From: Hyphomicrobiales bacterium
Lineage (GTDB): Bacteria > Pseudomonadota > Alphaproteobacteria > Rhizobiales > Rhizobiaceae
Direction: 5' to 3'
Length of the DNA: 64,000 nt
Assembly: GCA_900472675.1 (NCBI GenBank)
Contig: UCJA01000004.1
Location: 200,578 to 264,577, forward strand
The translations under genes were made by a program, and so were the position numbers. How positions within the stretch are numbered: the first letter of the stretch is position 1; every line of letters starts with the position of its first letter. The notes beneath the pieces are model-generated. The model had not been told where the DNA came from and did not search any database. It was given only the letters and a program-made list of their open reading frames with translations. Positions 1 to 12,245 of this stretch are shown piece after piece.

Positions 1-1
1 G

Positions 2-3000
2 ATGTTCGGCTTCCACGATTCGGTCGACTTCACGCCGACCCGCGTGCCGGAAGGCAAGCGCTGCGTGGTGGTCTACAACTACTATGCACACCACCATGGC
101 ATGTCGATTGCGGCGATTGCCAACGTTGTCATGAACGGCCTGCTGCGCGGGCTCTTCCATGCCGATCCGGTGATCGAGGCTGCCGAACTCCTGCTGCAGG
201 AAAAGGCACCGCGCGACATTCCGGTGATGAGCGCCAAGCACGAGGAAACGCCCGGCAAGGGGCAGGGCGAACTGCTGCATTCGGAAGTCCGCACCATCAG
301 CAACCCCGCTTCCAAGGACCGGGAACTGGTGCTGCTCGCCAACGGGCATTATTCGCTGATGCTGACGGCGACCGGTTCCGGCTATGCGCGCTGGAACGGG
401 CTTTCGGTTTCCCGCTGGAAGCCGGACCCGACAGAAGATCGCTGGGGCCAGTTCATCTTCCTGCGCGATACCGCGTCGGGCGACTGGTGGTCGGCCACAT
501 CCGAACCGCGCCGCGCCGATGGCGAAATCACCAAGGCCGTGTTCAGCGACGAAAAGGCCGAGTTCCACAAGACGGTCGGCGATCTCACCAGCACGGTCGA
601 AGTGATCGTTGCGACCGAGCACGACGCCGAAGGTCGCCGGGTCACCCTGCTCAACATGGGCAGCGAGGACCGGTTCATCGAGCTCACCTCCTACCTCGAG
701 CCGGTGCTTGCGCCCGAGGATGACGACAATGCGCATCCGGTCTTTTCGCGGATGTTCATCCAGACGGAAATCGGCAAGCGCGGCGACGTGATCCGCGCTT
801 GGCGCAACAAGCGCAGCCCGAACGATCCGGACATGGTGATGGCGCATCTGGCCGCCGACAATGCCGGCTCCGGACGCCCGACCGAATACGAAACCGACCG
901 CCGCAAGTTCATCGGCCGCGGCCGGAGCCTGGCCGAGGCTGCTGCCTTCGATCCCGGTGCAACGCTGTCCAATACGGACGGCTTTACGCTCGACCCGATC
1001 CTGTCGCTGCGCCGGACCGTCCGCGTTCCCGCGGGCAAGAAGGTCAGTGTTGTGTTCTGGACCATTGCCGCCCCGCAGCGGGAGGAACTGGACGTCGCCA
1101 TCGAGCGCTACCGGCACCCGGAAGCCTTCCAGAGTGAACTCACCCAGGCATGGACGCGCACGCAGGTGCAGATGCGTCATCTCGGCGTGACCTCGCAGGA
1201 TGCGGCCGCCTTCCAGAGTCTGGCGCGCTATCTGATCTATCCGGACATGCAGCTGCGCGCCGACCAGGCAACCATCGAGGCAGGCATGCAGCCGCAGTCT
1301 GCGCTTTGGCCATCGGCAGTTTCGGGCGACTTCCCGATCTTCACGCTGCGCATCAACGATGACAACGACATGGCTGTCGCCAAGGACGCGATCGCGGCGC
1401 AGGAGTACCTCTACTCCCGTGGTGTGGTTTCGGATCTGGTGGTGTTCAACGAGCGGGCCGCTTCCTATGCCCAGGAAATGCAGCACGGCATCGAGTATCT
1501 GACCGAGAACGCCAAGCGGACCGGCCAGCAGGAAGGCCAGCGTCAGCACGTCTTCTCGCTGCGTCGCGACATCCAGGACGAAGCGGCGTCTGAAGGCCTG
1601 ATTGCCGCATCGCGCGTGGTTCTGCATGCCCGCAACGGCAAGATCATCGACCAGCTCAACCGCACCACCTCGATCTTTGCTCCGCCGAAGGATCAGGCGG
1701 TCGACGTGGACCGCCGGCCGCTCCTCAAGGGCGAGATCTTCGCCCCGGTTGCGGACGAGGTCACTGCACCGACCGATCTGGATTTCTGGAACGGGTACGG
1801 CGGCTTTGCCGGCGACGGCAGCGAGTATGTGGTGCGCCTGCGCGGCGGCCAGTCGACGCCGAGCCCGTGGATCAACGTCATCTCCAACGAGAGCTTCGGT
1901 TTCCACGTGTCGGCCGAGGGTGCCGGGTTTACCTGGGCGAAGAACTCGCGCGACTACCAGCTGACGCCGTGGAGCAACGACCCGGTCATCAACCGGCCAA
2001 GCGAAGCCTTCTATGTGCGCGATCTGGACAGCGGGACGGTTTCGACGCCGTTCGCCGCCCTGTCGCGCGATCCGGCAAGCCTATTCGAAACCCGGCATGG
2101 CCTTGGCTATTCCGTGTTCTCGACGAAGCAGGACGGGTTTACGCTCGAAGTCACCCAGACTGTGGACCAGATGCGTGCGGCGAAGCTGTCGCAGATGGTG
2201 CTGCGCAACACCGGCCTGCAGGTCCGTCGCCTGCGGATCTACGGATATGTGGAATGGATGCTCGGGAGCAATCCGCAGCGGTCTCTGCCGTTCATCCTGT
2301 CGAGCCGCGACGAGGCGACGGGAACGGTGTTTGCCACCAACCCCTACAGCATCGAGCACCGGCGGTTTGCCTTCCTCGGCCTCAGCGAGCAGCCGACGGG
2401 CTTCACCACCAGCCGCCGCGAATTCATCGGCCGGTTCGGATCGGTGTCCCTGCCTGCAGCCGTGATGGCGGGATCGGACCTCACGGGGTCGCTCGACCTC
2501 GACGGCGATCCCTGTGCTGCGATCGCCTACGACATCGAGCTTGCACCGGGCGAGGAGAGGGCTCTCACCTTCTTCCTCGGCGATGCAGCGACACAGTCGG
2601 ACGCGCAGGCGCTTGTTGCCGAGCTTCGGGCGGAGAAGTTTGCCGCGGTTCTGTCGAAGACGCAGGGCTTCTGGACCGGCTTTACCGGTCGCCTGAAGAT
2701 CGAGACGCACGACAAGGGCATGAACAACCTCGTCAACCACTGGCTGCCCTACCAGGCGCTGGGTTGCCGGATCATGGCGCGCACGGCCTTCTACCAGGCA
2801 TCGGGCGCTTCCGGCTTCCGCGACCAGCTGCAGGATACGCTGGCCTTCCTCACCCAGGAGCCATCGCTCGCCCGCCGGCAGATCCTGACGGCCGCCTCCC
2901 GGCAGTTCCCGGAGGGCGACGTCCAGCATTGGTGGCTTCCCGGCAGCGGGGCGGGCGTGCGCACGCGCATTTCCGACGACGTGGTCTGGCTTGCCTATGC

Positions 3001-4126
3001 GGCGCACCAGTATGTCTCCGCGACCGGCGATGCCTCGCTGCTCGACGAGCAGGTCACCTTCCTCAACGGTCCCGTGCTTGACAAGCACAAGCATGACGCT
3101 TTCTTCCAGCCGCAGGTTTCGGAAGATACCGTCAGCCTCTACGAGCATGCGGCCAAGGCGCTCGATCTTGCGATTGCCAGAACCGGCGATCTCGGCCTGC
3201 CGCTGATCCTCGGCGGCGACTGGAACGACGGCATGAACCGGGTCGGGATCAACGGACGCGGCATGAGCGTCTGGCTCGGCTGGTTCCTGGCCTCGGCGCT
3301 GCGCAACTTCATCCCTTACGCCGGCGACCGTAAGGATACCGCCCGCGTGGAGCGCTGGACGGCGCATCTGGAAAGCCTCAAGCAGGCGATCGAGACGGCC
3401 GGCTGGGATGGCGCCTATTATCGTCGCGGCTATTACGACGACGGTGCGCCGCTCGGATCGAGCCTCAGCGACGAGTGCAAGATCGACTCGCTTGGCCAGT
3501 CCTGGAGCGTGCTGTCGGGTGAAGGCGGCGCCGAGCGTGCCGGCCAGGCCATGGATGCCGTGCTCGAGCGGCTGGTCGATGAGGATGCCGGGATCATCCG
3601 CCTCTTCACGCCGGCCTTCGAGGGAAGCCGCAAGGATCCGGGCTATATCAAGGCCTATCCGCCGGGGGTTCGCGAAAACGGCGGCCAGTACACGCATGCC
3701 GCCATCTGGGTGGTCATGGCGCTGGCCGGGCTGAAGCGCGGCGACGATGCCTGGAAGTGCTTCCAGATCCTCAACCCGGTCAACCATGCGCTGAACCGCG
3801 AGGCCGCCGATGTCTACCGGGTCGAGCCTTACGTGGTATCTGCGGATGTCTATGGCCATGGCGACTACACCGGACGCGGTGGCTGGAGCTGGTACACAGG
3901 CTCGGCCGGCTGGCTTTACCGGGCAGCGGTCGAAGGCATCCTCGGCATTCGCCGGCATGGCGACCGCCTGATGGTCGATCCGGTGCTGCCGACCGGCTGG
4001 GACGGCTTCAGCGCCGAGGTGACCATCGACGGGCAGGCTTATGCCATCAAGGTGGCTGGCGAGACCGTCACCATCAATGGCGACGCGGTCGACAAGCAAC
4101 AGGGTTTCCTGCTGGCCGGCAAATAG
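2..4126 (+). CDS. ndvB: Cyclic beta-1,2-glucan synthase, C-terminal part (gene runs in from the left edge)
   Basis: The frame is open from the first base and ends at TAG 4124-4126, giving 1374 residues of a family that is usually about 2800 residues long, so roughly the N-terminal half lies outside the window. The product is the inner-membrane enzyme that makes cyclic beta-1,2-glucans for the periplasm. This part should hold the glycoamylase-like segment (YYAHHHGMS near residue 28) and the C-terminal GH94 phosphorylase-like domain, which in the family trims chains and sets ring size. The GH94 acid motif GGDWNDGMN is visible with Asp at about residues 1073 and 1076. The ATG at position 2 is internal and is not the real start. 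The export gene ndvA lies next door on the other strand, converging on this gene. Confidence 0.93.
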   Translation: MFGFHDSVDFTPTRVPEGKRCVVVYNYYAHHHGMSIAAIANVVMNGLLRGLFHADPVIEAAELLLQEKAPRDIPVMSAKHEETPGKGQGELLHSEVRTISNPASKDRELVLLANGHYSLMLTATGSGYARWNGLSVSRWKPDPTEDRWGQFIFLRDTASGDWWSATSEPRRADGEITKAVFSDEKAEFHKTVGDLTSTVEVIVATEHDAEGRRVTLLNMGSEDRFIELTSYLEPVLAPEDDDNAHPVFSRMFIQTEIGKRGDVIRAWRNKRSPNDPDMVMAHLAADNAGSGRPTEYETDRRKFIGRGRSLAEAAAFDPGATLSNTDGFTLDPILSLRRTVRVPAGKKVSVVFWTIAAPQREELDVAIERYRHPEAFQSELTQAWTRTQVQMRHLGVTSQDAAAFQSLARYLIYPDMQLRADQATIEAGMQPQSALWPSAVSGDFPIFTLRINDDNDMAVAKDAIAAQEYLYSRGVVSDLVVFNERAASYAQEMQHGIEYLTENAKRTGQQEGQRQHVFSLRRDIQDEAASEGLIAASRVVLHARNGKIIDQLNRTTSIFAPPKDQAVDVDRRPLLKGEIFAPVADEVTAPTDLDFWNGYGGFAGDGSEYVVRLRGGQSTPSPWINVISNESFGFHVSAEGAGFTWAKNSRDYQLTPWSNDPVINRPSEAFYVRDLDSGTVSTPFAALSRDPASLFETRHGLGYSVFSTKQDGFTLEVTQTVDQMRAAKLSQMVLRNTGLQVRRLRIYGYVEWMLGSNPQRSLPFILSSRDEATGTVFATNPYSIEHRRFAFLGLSEQPTGFTTSRREFIGRFGSVSLPAAVMAGSDLTGSLDLDGDPCAAIAYDIELAPGEERALTFFLGDAATQSDAQALVAELRAEKFAAVLSKTQGFWTGFTGRLKIETHDKGMNNLVNHWLPYQALGCRIMARTAFYQASGASGFRDQLQDTLAFLTQEPSLARRQILTAASRQFPEGDVQHWWLPGSGAGVRTRISDDVVWLAYAAHQYVSATGDASLLDEQVTFLNGPVLDKHKHDAFFQPQVSEDTVSLYEHAAKALDLAIARTGDLGLPLILGGDWNDGMNRVGINGRGMSVWLGWFLASALRNFIPYAGDRKDTARVERWTAHLESLKQAIETAGWDGAYYRRGYYDDGAPLGSSLSDECKIDSLGQSWSVLSGEGGAERAGQAMDAVLERLVDEDAGIIRLFTPAFEGSRKDPGYIKAYPPGVRENGGQYTHAAIWVVMALAGLKRGDDAWKCFQILNPVNHALNREAADVYRVEPYVVSADVYGHGDYTGRGGWSWYTGSAGWLYRAAVEGILGIRRHGDRLMVDPVLPTGWDGFSAEVTIDGQAYAIKVAGETVTINGDAVDKQQGFLLAGK

Positions 4127-4153
4127 CCGTCGGCAGCTGAATTCCCAACACGA

Positions 4154-4194
4154 AAGGCCCCGGAGACCAGATGGTTTCCGGGGCCTTCGCTTTT
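4154..4194 (+). terminator. Rho-independent terminator of ndvB
   Basis: An 11-bp perfect stem (4154-4164 with 4177-4187, core GGCCCCGGA / TCCGGGGCC) is followed by CGCTTTT, 28 bases after the ndvB stop. Confidence 0.85.
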
Positions 4195-4646
4195 GGGGCT
4201 CTAGGTCTTCATGATGGATCTCCCTTCAACACAACGCGCAGCATGAGGGGCCGCGACGGAGAGATCCGTTACGGCCGCCGCTGGGATAGGCGGGCAGTGC
4301 GAGGGTGGTTGGATGGTTGTCAGGGTTTCTGCCCGCCCGATCAAAAAGCGTCCCGGGGTTGATGCGGAGGGTCCGAATTCCGCATTTCGTCCCGGCGGAG
4401 AGATGAGCCTGACGGCACGTCCCTCCCGCTTTCGACCATCATCTTGCGCCGGACCTTAAATCCCGAGGCACCCGGTTCGCGACCCGGCTCCCTGCTTGAT
4501 GACGAGATCAGGCTAACCCATGTCGCGAGAGCGGGGAGGATGAGGGTTCATCAATCCGGTCAGGCTGCTGATCCGGATCGAAGTTTTTAACGCGACGGGC
4601 GGGAATGATCCCCGCCTCCAGGGGGCATGTTGCGACGAGATCAGGC
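4195..4646. other. Intergenic region between converging ndvB and ndvA
   Basis: About 450 bases with no convincing gene; the short open frames have no ribosome site or family resemblance. Two small structures are visible: a 14-base direct repeat (GACGAGATCAGGCT) near 4500 and 4635, and an inverted repeat GGCGGG / CCCGCC at about 4598-4616. The latter lies downstream of ndvA but has only a weak T-run on the minus strand, so it is a poor terminator. Confidence 0.5.
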
Positions 4647-6470
4647 TCAGCTTGGGGTGGGGAGTGCCTTGGGTGGCTTGGGGGCTTTGGGAAGTTTTGC
4701 AAGCTTGGGTGGCTTGGGGAGTGCTGGCTTTTCCTCGGGCTCATCGTCGTTCAGCAGGCCGCTCGTTTTGAGCAGTGCGGCGAAGCGTCCACCGCGCTGG
4801 CTGAGCTCGTCATAAGTGCCGGCTTCGGCGATCCGTCCGGCCTCGAGGAAGATCACCTGGTTGGCGTCGCGCACGGTCGACAGCCTGTGGGCGATGATGA
4901 AGGTGGTGCGGTTTTCGCGCAGCCGGTCGATTGCCAACTTCACGCGTGCCTCGGTTTCCACGTCGAGCGCGCTGGTGGCTTCGTCGAGCACCAGGATCGG
5001 GGCGTTCTTGAGGATGGCGCGGGCAATCGCAATGCGCTGGCGCTCGCCGCCAGACAGGCGGTTGCCGCGTTCGCCGACCGAGGTGGCGTAGCCGTTCAGC
5101 CGCGTCTCGATGAACTCGGCAGCCGCGGCGGCTGCGGCCGCCCGTTCGACGTCGTCATCGGTCGCGCCTTCACGGCCCAGACGGATGTTGTCGCTGATCG
5201 ACCGGTTGAGCAGGCCTGCATCCTGGAAGACGGTCGCGATGCAGTTGCGGAGCGACTTGCGGGTCACCGTCGACACATCCGTGCCGTCGATCAGGATCTG
5301 GCCTTCCTGCGGCTCGTAGACCCTTTGCAGCAGGTTGATCAGCGTGGTCTTACCGGCGCCGGTCGGGCCGACGATGGCAATCGTCTCGCCGGCCTTGGCC
5401 AGGAAGGAGATGTTGTGGACGCCCTGGCTGGTGTTGGAGAAGCCGAAGGTGACGTTGCGGAATTCCACATCGCCGCGAACGGCGCCGAGATCGACGGCAT
5501 TGGCCGGTTCGGCGCGTTCCTCGACTGAGTCCTCCAGCACGAAGAAATCCTCGAGCTTGGAACGGGCCTCGAAAATCTGCGTGGCGAACTGTCGCAGCAG
5601 GTCGAGACGGCCGATCAGCAGGTTGGCGAAACCGATGAAGGCGACCACTTCGCCGACGCGGATCTCGCCCTTCTGGACGAGCAGGGTGCCGATCACCAGG
5701 ATGATGCCCATGGAGACGGTCGAGGCCGTGCGGTTGAGAGCACCCGCCAGCGCCCACCAGTCGAGCACCGGATACTGGGCCGACAGAAGGTTGGTGGTGT
5801 AGTTTTTCAGCGCCAGCGTTTCCGCCTCGATGCGGTTGTAGCTGTGCAGCACGGAGACGTTGCTGATCGAATCGCTCACATGCGAAAAGACCGTATGGTA
5901 ATGGCCTTCGACAGAGGCCTGGCCTTCCTTGGTCCGGTTCATCACCATCACGCCGATGAACCAGTAGAGGACGCTTAGCACCATCAGCACGATGCTGAGG
6001 CGCCAGTCCATCGAGATGGCGGTGGGGACCAGCAGGACAAGAGCGACCGCGGTTGCCAGATGCGTGCGCATGAATTCCAGCCAGAGCCCGAACAGGCTTT
6101 CGGAGGCGCGCAGCAGCGTGTGAAGGGCGTTCGACGTTCCACGCTGGTGATGCCAGGCGAGCGGCATGGAAATGATGCGCCCGAAAGCCTCCGTCAGAAG
6201 GGTCGCGCGCCGGCCGTGGGCCAGCCTGTCGGCCTCGCGCGCGACAAGCACATAGGCCACCGTGTTGAACACGCCGAAGGCTGCCCAGGCCAGAAGCCAG
6301 TTCGTGACGTTGCCGCCTGACGAGATGGAGTCGATGATCCGGCCGAACAGCACGGGTTCGGCAATCGTGATCACGGCGAGCACGACGTTGGCGATGACGA
6401 CGGCTACCACGCGCCACTTGTTCTTCGACAGGTAGCTCAGTGCTCGTGCATAGACCTGAAACAGCGTCAA
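4647..6470 (-). CDS. ndvA: Cyclic beta-1,2-glucan ABC exporter (permease fused to ATPase)
   Basis: A 607-residue type-1 exporter half-transporter that moves cyclic beta-1,2-glucan across the inner membrane. The N-terminal half carries the membrane domain (about residues 1-320). The ATPase follows with Walker A GPTGAGKT, signature LSGGE, Walker B ILVLDEATSALD and the H-loop IIAHRLSTV. The start is TTG at 6470, which fits the family N-terminus (M-x-LFQVYARAL) and has AGAAGG nine bases upstream. The C-terminus is unusual: after the normal end of the ATPase there is a run of about 30 residues rich in Pro and Lys (KPP/LPK/APK units) that makes the protein about 20 residues longer than the roughly 585-590 typical of NdvA/ChvA. 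Identity is secure from sequence and from adjacency to ndvB. Confidence 0.95.
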   Translation of the reverse strand: MTLFQVYARALSYLSKNKWRVVAVVIANVVLAVITIAEPVLFGRIIDSISSGGNVTNWLLAWAAFGVFNTVAYVLVAREADRLAHGRRATLLTEAFGRIISMPLAWHHQRGTSNALHTLLRASESLFGLWLEFMRTHLATAVALVLLVPTAISMDWRLSIVLMVLSVLYWFIGVMVMNRTKEGQASVEGHYHTVFSHVSDSISNVSVLHSYNRIEAETLALKNYTTNLLSAQYPVLDWWALAGALNRTASTVSMGIILVIGTLLVQKGEIRVGEVVAFIGFANLLIGRLDLLRQFATQIFEARSKLEDFFVLEDSVEERAEPANAVDLGAVRGDVEFRNVTFGFSNTSQGVHNISFLAKAGETIAIVGPTGAGKTTLINLLQRVYEPQEGQILIDGTDVSTVTRKSLRNCIATVFQDAGLLNRSISDNIRLGREGATDDDVERAAAAAAAAEFIETRLNGYATSVGERGNRLSGGERQRIAIARAILKNAPILVLDEATSALDVETEARVKLAIDRLRENRTTFIIAHRLSTVRDANQVIFLEAGRIAEAGTYDELSQRGGRFAALLKTSGLLNDDEPEEKPALPKPPKLAKLPKAPKPPKALPTPS

Positions 6471-6799
6471 CTGCGGGTACCTTCTGTTAAATCGCTCTGA
6501 GAGTGTTCCGATGCTTATAGTCGGGAAAAGGCAAATCCGAGACCAAAATTCGCACTGACGGCCCTCCAGAACCAGAAATTTTTACGGGATCCGACCGGTC
6601 CGGATCCCGGCGACGGAACTTGGGCGGCCATGTCCGGTTCGACCTTGATGATGGTGAAGTTCAGTTTACCGGAGGTTGCGAAATGTTGCCGCAAACCTTC
6701 AATGAATGCTAACGATGGTGAACACATATCGCTAACATCAAGACACTGACTTTTCAAACAAAGCGGGTTTACCATGAGAGAAGCGCGCTGGGGGCGGCT
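6471..6799. other. Divergent regulatory region between ndvA and the LuxR-type gene
   Basis: About 330 bases separate the two divergent starts, so promoters for both should lie here, but I see no clean -35/-10 pair. Two inverted repeats are present: a perfect one at 6586-6608 (listed separately) and an imperfect one at 6671-6700, GGTTGCG / CGCAAACC around a 9-base centre, about 100 bases before the LuxR-type gene. Confidence 0.6.
6586..6608. promoter_or_regulatory. Perfect inverted repeat, possible operator
   Basis: The arms GGGATCCG and CGGATCCC (8 bp, perfect) flank a 7-base centre that itself holds the palindrome ACCGGT. It lies 116 bases upstream of the ndvA TTG and 191 bases upstream of the LuxR-type start. 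There is no T-run after it on either strand, so it does not look like a terminator. A protein-binding site is the simplest reading; the binder is unknown. Confidence 0.4.
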
Positions 6800-7540
6800 T
6801 TGAAAATACAGTCTATCGTGCAATTCCTGATCCTCGTCGGGGAGGCCAGGACCGACGAGGAGCTTGCGCATACTCTCGAATCCTTGCTTTCGAGGTATGG
6901 CTTTCAGTTCTACGGGTTGCGGCTTCACCAGAAGCCTCACCACGATACTGTCGGATCAGCGCTTCTTGGGCGCTGGCCGGAAGGCTGGAGTGCAATCTAC
7001 ACGGGCCGGAAGTATGTGCTGATCGACCCCACCATCCGGATGTTGAGCATCGCCCAGCGACCCTTCCGGTGGAAGGAGGCGATGCTGGCGCTGAAAGGCG
7101 ACGCGCATCGGCCGCGGATGGACCGCATGATGCAGGAGGCGAGCCGTTTCGGCCTCGTCGACGGCTATGTGGTTCCCGTGCATGGACGCAACGGCCTGCT
7201 CGGCAGCATGACGATCGGCGGCGGCCCGGTCGACCTGTCGCCGGCGGAACTTGCGATGTTCGAAGCGGCGGGCAAGCTTGCCTTCTGGCACATCCTGGAA
7301 CTGCGGGGGCAGGCGGGGCCGCTTCTGGAGGCGGCCAATGTGGATACGCAGCTGACGCGCCGGGAGATGGAGGTGGTGCTTCTGCTGGCAGATGGCCTGA
7401 CCTCGCATGAAATCGCCAAGGAACTGGCGATCTCCAACCATACGGTCGACTGGTACATCAACGGCCTACAGGAGAAGCTGAAGGCGAAGAACCGCCAGCA
7501 TGTGGTGGCGCTCGCGTTTCGCCTCGGTCTCGTGGCTTAG
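6800..7540 (+). CDS. expR: LuxR-family quorum-sensing regulator, ExpR-like
   Basis: A 246-residue regulator with an N-terminal acyl-homoserine-lactone-binding-type domain and a C-terminal LuxR helix-turn-helix (about residues 180-240). The pocket residues known from TraR are present with exactly the same spacing: Trp63, Tyr67, Asp76 and Trp91 (TraR W57, Y61, D70, W85). In the HTH, the conserved Glu and Gly are present (REMEVVLLLADG). Start is TTG 6800 after a GGGGGCGG-like site. No luxI-type synthase is in the window, so it is either a solo receptor or works with a synthase elsewhere. Its place between ndvA and pyc is, from memory, that of expR in Sinorhizobium meliloti, where ExpR links long-chain AHLs to exopolysaccharide and motility control. 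The family call is firm; the ExpR name is an inference from position and length. Confidence 0.75.
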   Translation: MKIQSIVQFLILVGEARTDEELAHTLESLLSRYGFQFYGLRLHQKPHHDTVGSALLGRWPEGWSAIYTGRKYVLIDPTIRMLSIAQRPFRWKEAMLALKGDAHRPRMDRMMQEASRFGLVDGYVVPVHGRNGLLGSMTIGGGPVDLSPAELAMFEAAGKLAFWHILELRGQAGPLLEAANVDTQLTRREMEVVLLLADGLTSHEIAKELAISNHTVDWYINGLQEKLKAKNRQHVVALAFRLGLVA

Positions 7541-7661
7541 CGCGATCATGCCGGTTTATCGCAGTCTCACTCACATTGCGCTTAAATAGGGCTTGCCTAA
7601 CTTCCGCGATCTTGTTCTCTTGCGATGCAGCATTTCGTCGTGGCGCCTGGGGAGGTCCGTT

Positions 7662-11123
<3,462 letters not shown>

Positions 11124-11134
11124 GCGTCTGAGAC

Positions 11135-12019
11135 TTAAGGTGTCAGACCGGAGCGCCCGCGCGCGATCCGGTCCCCGAAGACGATGAGCAGGCCCGCGCC
11201 GGAAATCAGCACGGCGCCGGCGGTCACGTTGTGGGCCGGGATGTCGCCCCAGATCAGATAGCCGAGCGCAAAGGCCCAGACCAGCGAGGTATATTCGAAC
11301 GGAGCGAGCACCGAGACGGGCGCGTGCCGTATCGCCTCGAAATAGGTGTATTGCGCAAGGCCGCCCAGCGCGCCGACGGCAAGCAGCATCAGGGTGTTCG
11401 CCAGGTCGATATCGCGCCACTCGAAGGCCAGCATGAGGGCAGTCATCAGCACGAAGAAGAAGTTGGTGATGGTCATCTGCACCAGGCTGGTTTCGTGCAG
11501 GGCCGTGCGACGCAGAAGAACCGTGCAGAAGGCCCAGAGGCAGGCCGCCTGCAGCGCCAGATAGGCGGGCAGCGACACGCTGAGGCCACTCGGGTTGCTG
11601 GCGATGACGACGCCGACGAAGCCGATCACCACTGCAAGCCAACGCGAGGCGGGCACATGCTCTTTCAGCATGGGGCCGGCCAAAAGGGTCGCTACCACGG
11701 GAGCCGCGAAATAGATGGTGGTCAGTTCCCCCAGCTGCAGCGATTTTGCCGCCGTATAGAAGGATATCCAGGCCGCAATCAGGAAGAGGCTGCGGATCGC
11801 CATCGGCTTGACGATGTCGGATGTCGCTGCCCAGACCACGTTGGTCTTGCCGCCGATGATGAGGCAGCAGGCGAACACCGTGACGCTGCGGAAGAAGAGA
11901 ACCTGCCAGACGCTGACCGACTGGACGAGGAGCTTGATCACCGCGTCATGGCTGCTGAACAGGAAGTAGGAGAGGCTGACAAGGGCGATGCCAAAGCCGA
12001 AGCCGGAGAGATTTTTCAC
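11135..12019 (-). CDS. EamA/DMT-family membrane permease
   Basis: A 294-residue protein of the drug/metabolite transporter superfamily with about ten hydrophobic segments arranged as two EamA repeats (roughly residues 10-140 and 150-285), inner membrane. The start is GTG 12019 (GTG AAA AAT CTC); no strong ribosome site is visible. The substrate cannot be told from sequence; the family exports amino acids, metabolites or drugs. It converges on pyc and is divergent from the MFS permease, with 226 bases between their starts. Confidence 0.8.
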   Translation of the reverse strand: MKNLSGFGFGIALVSLSYFLFSSHDAVIKLLVQSVSVWQVLFFRSVTVFACCLIIGGKTNVVWAATSDIVKPMAIRSLFLIAAWISFYTAAKSLQLGELTTIYFAAPVVATLLAGPMLKEHVPASRWLAVVIGFVGVVIASNPSGLSVSLPAYLALQAACLWAFCTVLLRRTALHETSLVQMTITNFFFVLMTALMLAFEWRDIDLANTLMLLAVGALGGLAQYTYFEAIRHAPVSVLAPFEYTSLVWAFALGYLIWGDIPAHNVTAGAVLISGAGLLIVFGDRIARGRSGLTP

Positions 12020-12193
12020 AATATCACCATCTGCGGGGCATACCGCAGCATGAGGGAGTCGGCGAGAGAGGGCGGGTCCGTCAGGTAGAGCCGGGTTGAG
12101 AGCGGTCTGTCAATCGATGCCGCGGTCCCTGCTGCCAGCGGCGGACGGTCACAGGGCGACATAATTCGTGTAAGCGGACAAAACCGGAGGATC

Positions 12194-12221
12194 TTGCGAT
12201 TTCAATCGATTGAAATATGAT
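12194..12221 (+). promoter_or_regulatory. Promoter with an 18-bp perfect operator in the spacer
   Basis: A -35 box TTGCGA (12194-12199) and a -10 box TATGAT (12216-12221) are 16 bases apart. The spacer is filled by the perfect palindrome ATTTCAATCGATTGAAAT (12199-12216), 30 bases before the MFS start. The central AATCGATT and this placement suit a repressor of the LacI or a similar family. No such regulator is encoded in the window. A minimal start-stop (ATGTAA, 12241-12246) directly overlaps the permease ATG. Confidence 0.65.
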
Positions 12222-12245
12222 TCCAGCTTCTGGAGGAGCGATGTA

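Noticed and set aside
2081..4099. Long open frame on the minus strand across ndvB (672 codons)
   Set aside because: Antisense shadow of a high-GC gene; no ribosome site and no family motif, while the plus strand shows clear GH94 motifs.
4598..4616. Inverted repeat after ndvA as its terminator
   Set aside because: Short stem and no adequate T-run on the minus strand.
6505..6509. GGAAC on the minus strand upstream of ndvA as a stress promoter
   Set aside because: No CGTT-like box 16-17 bases downstream.
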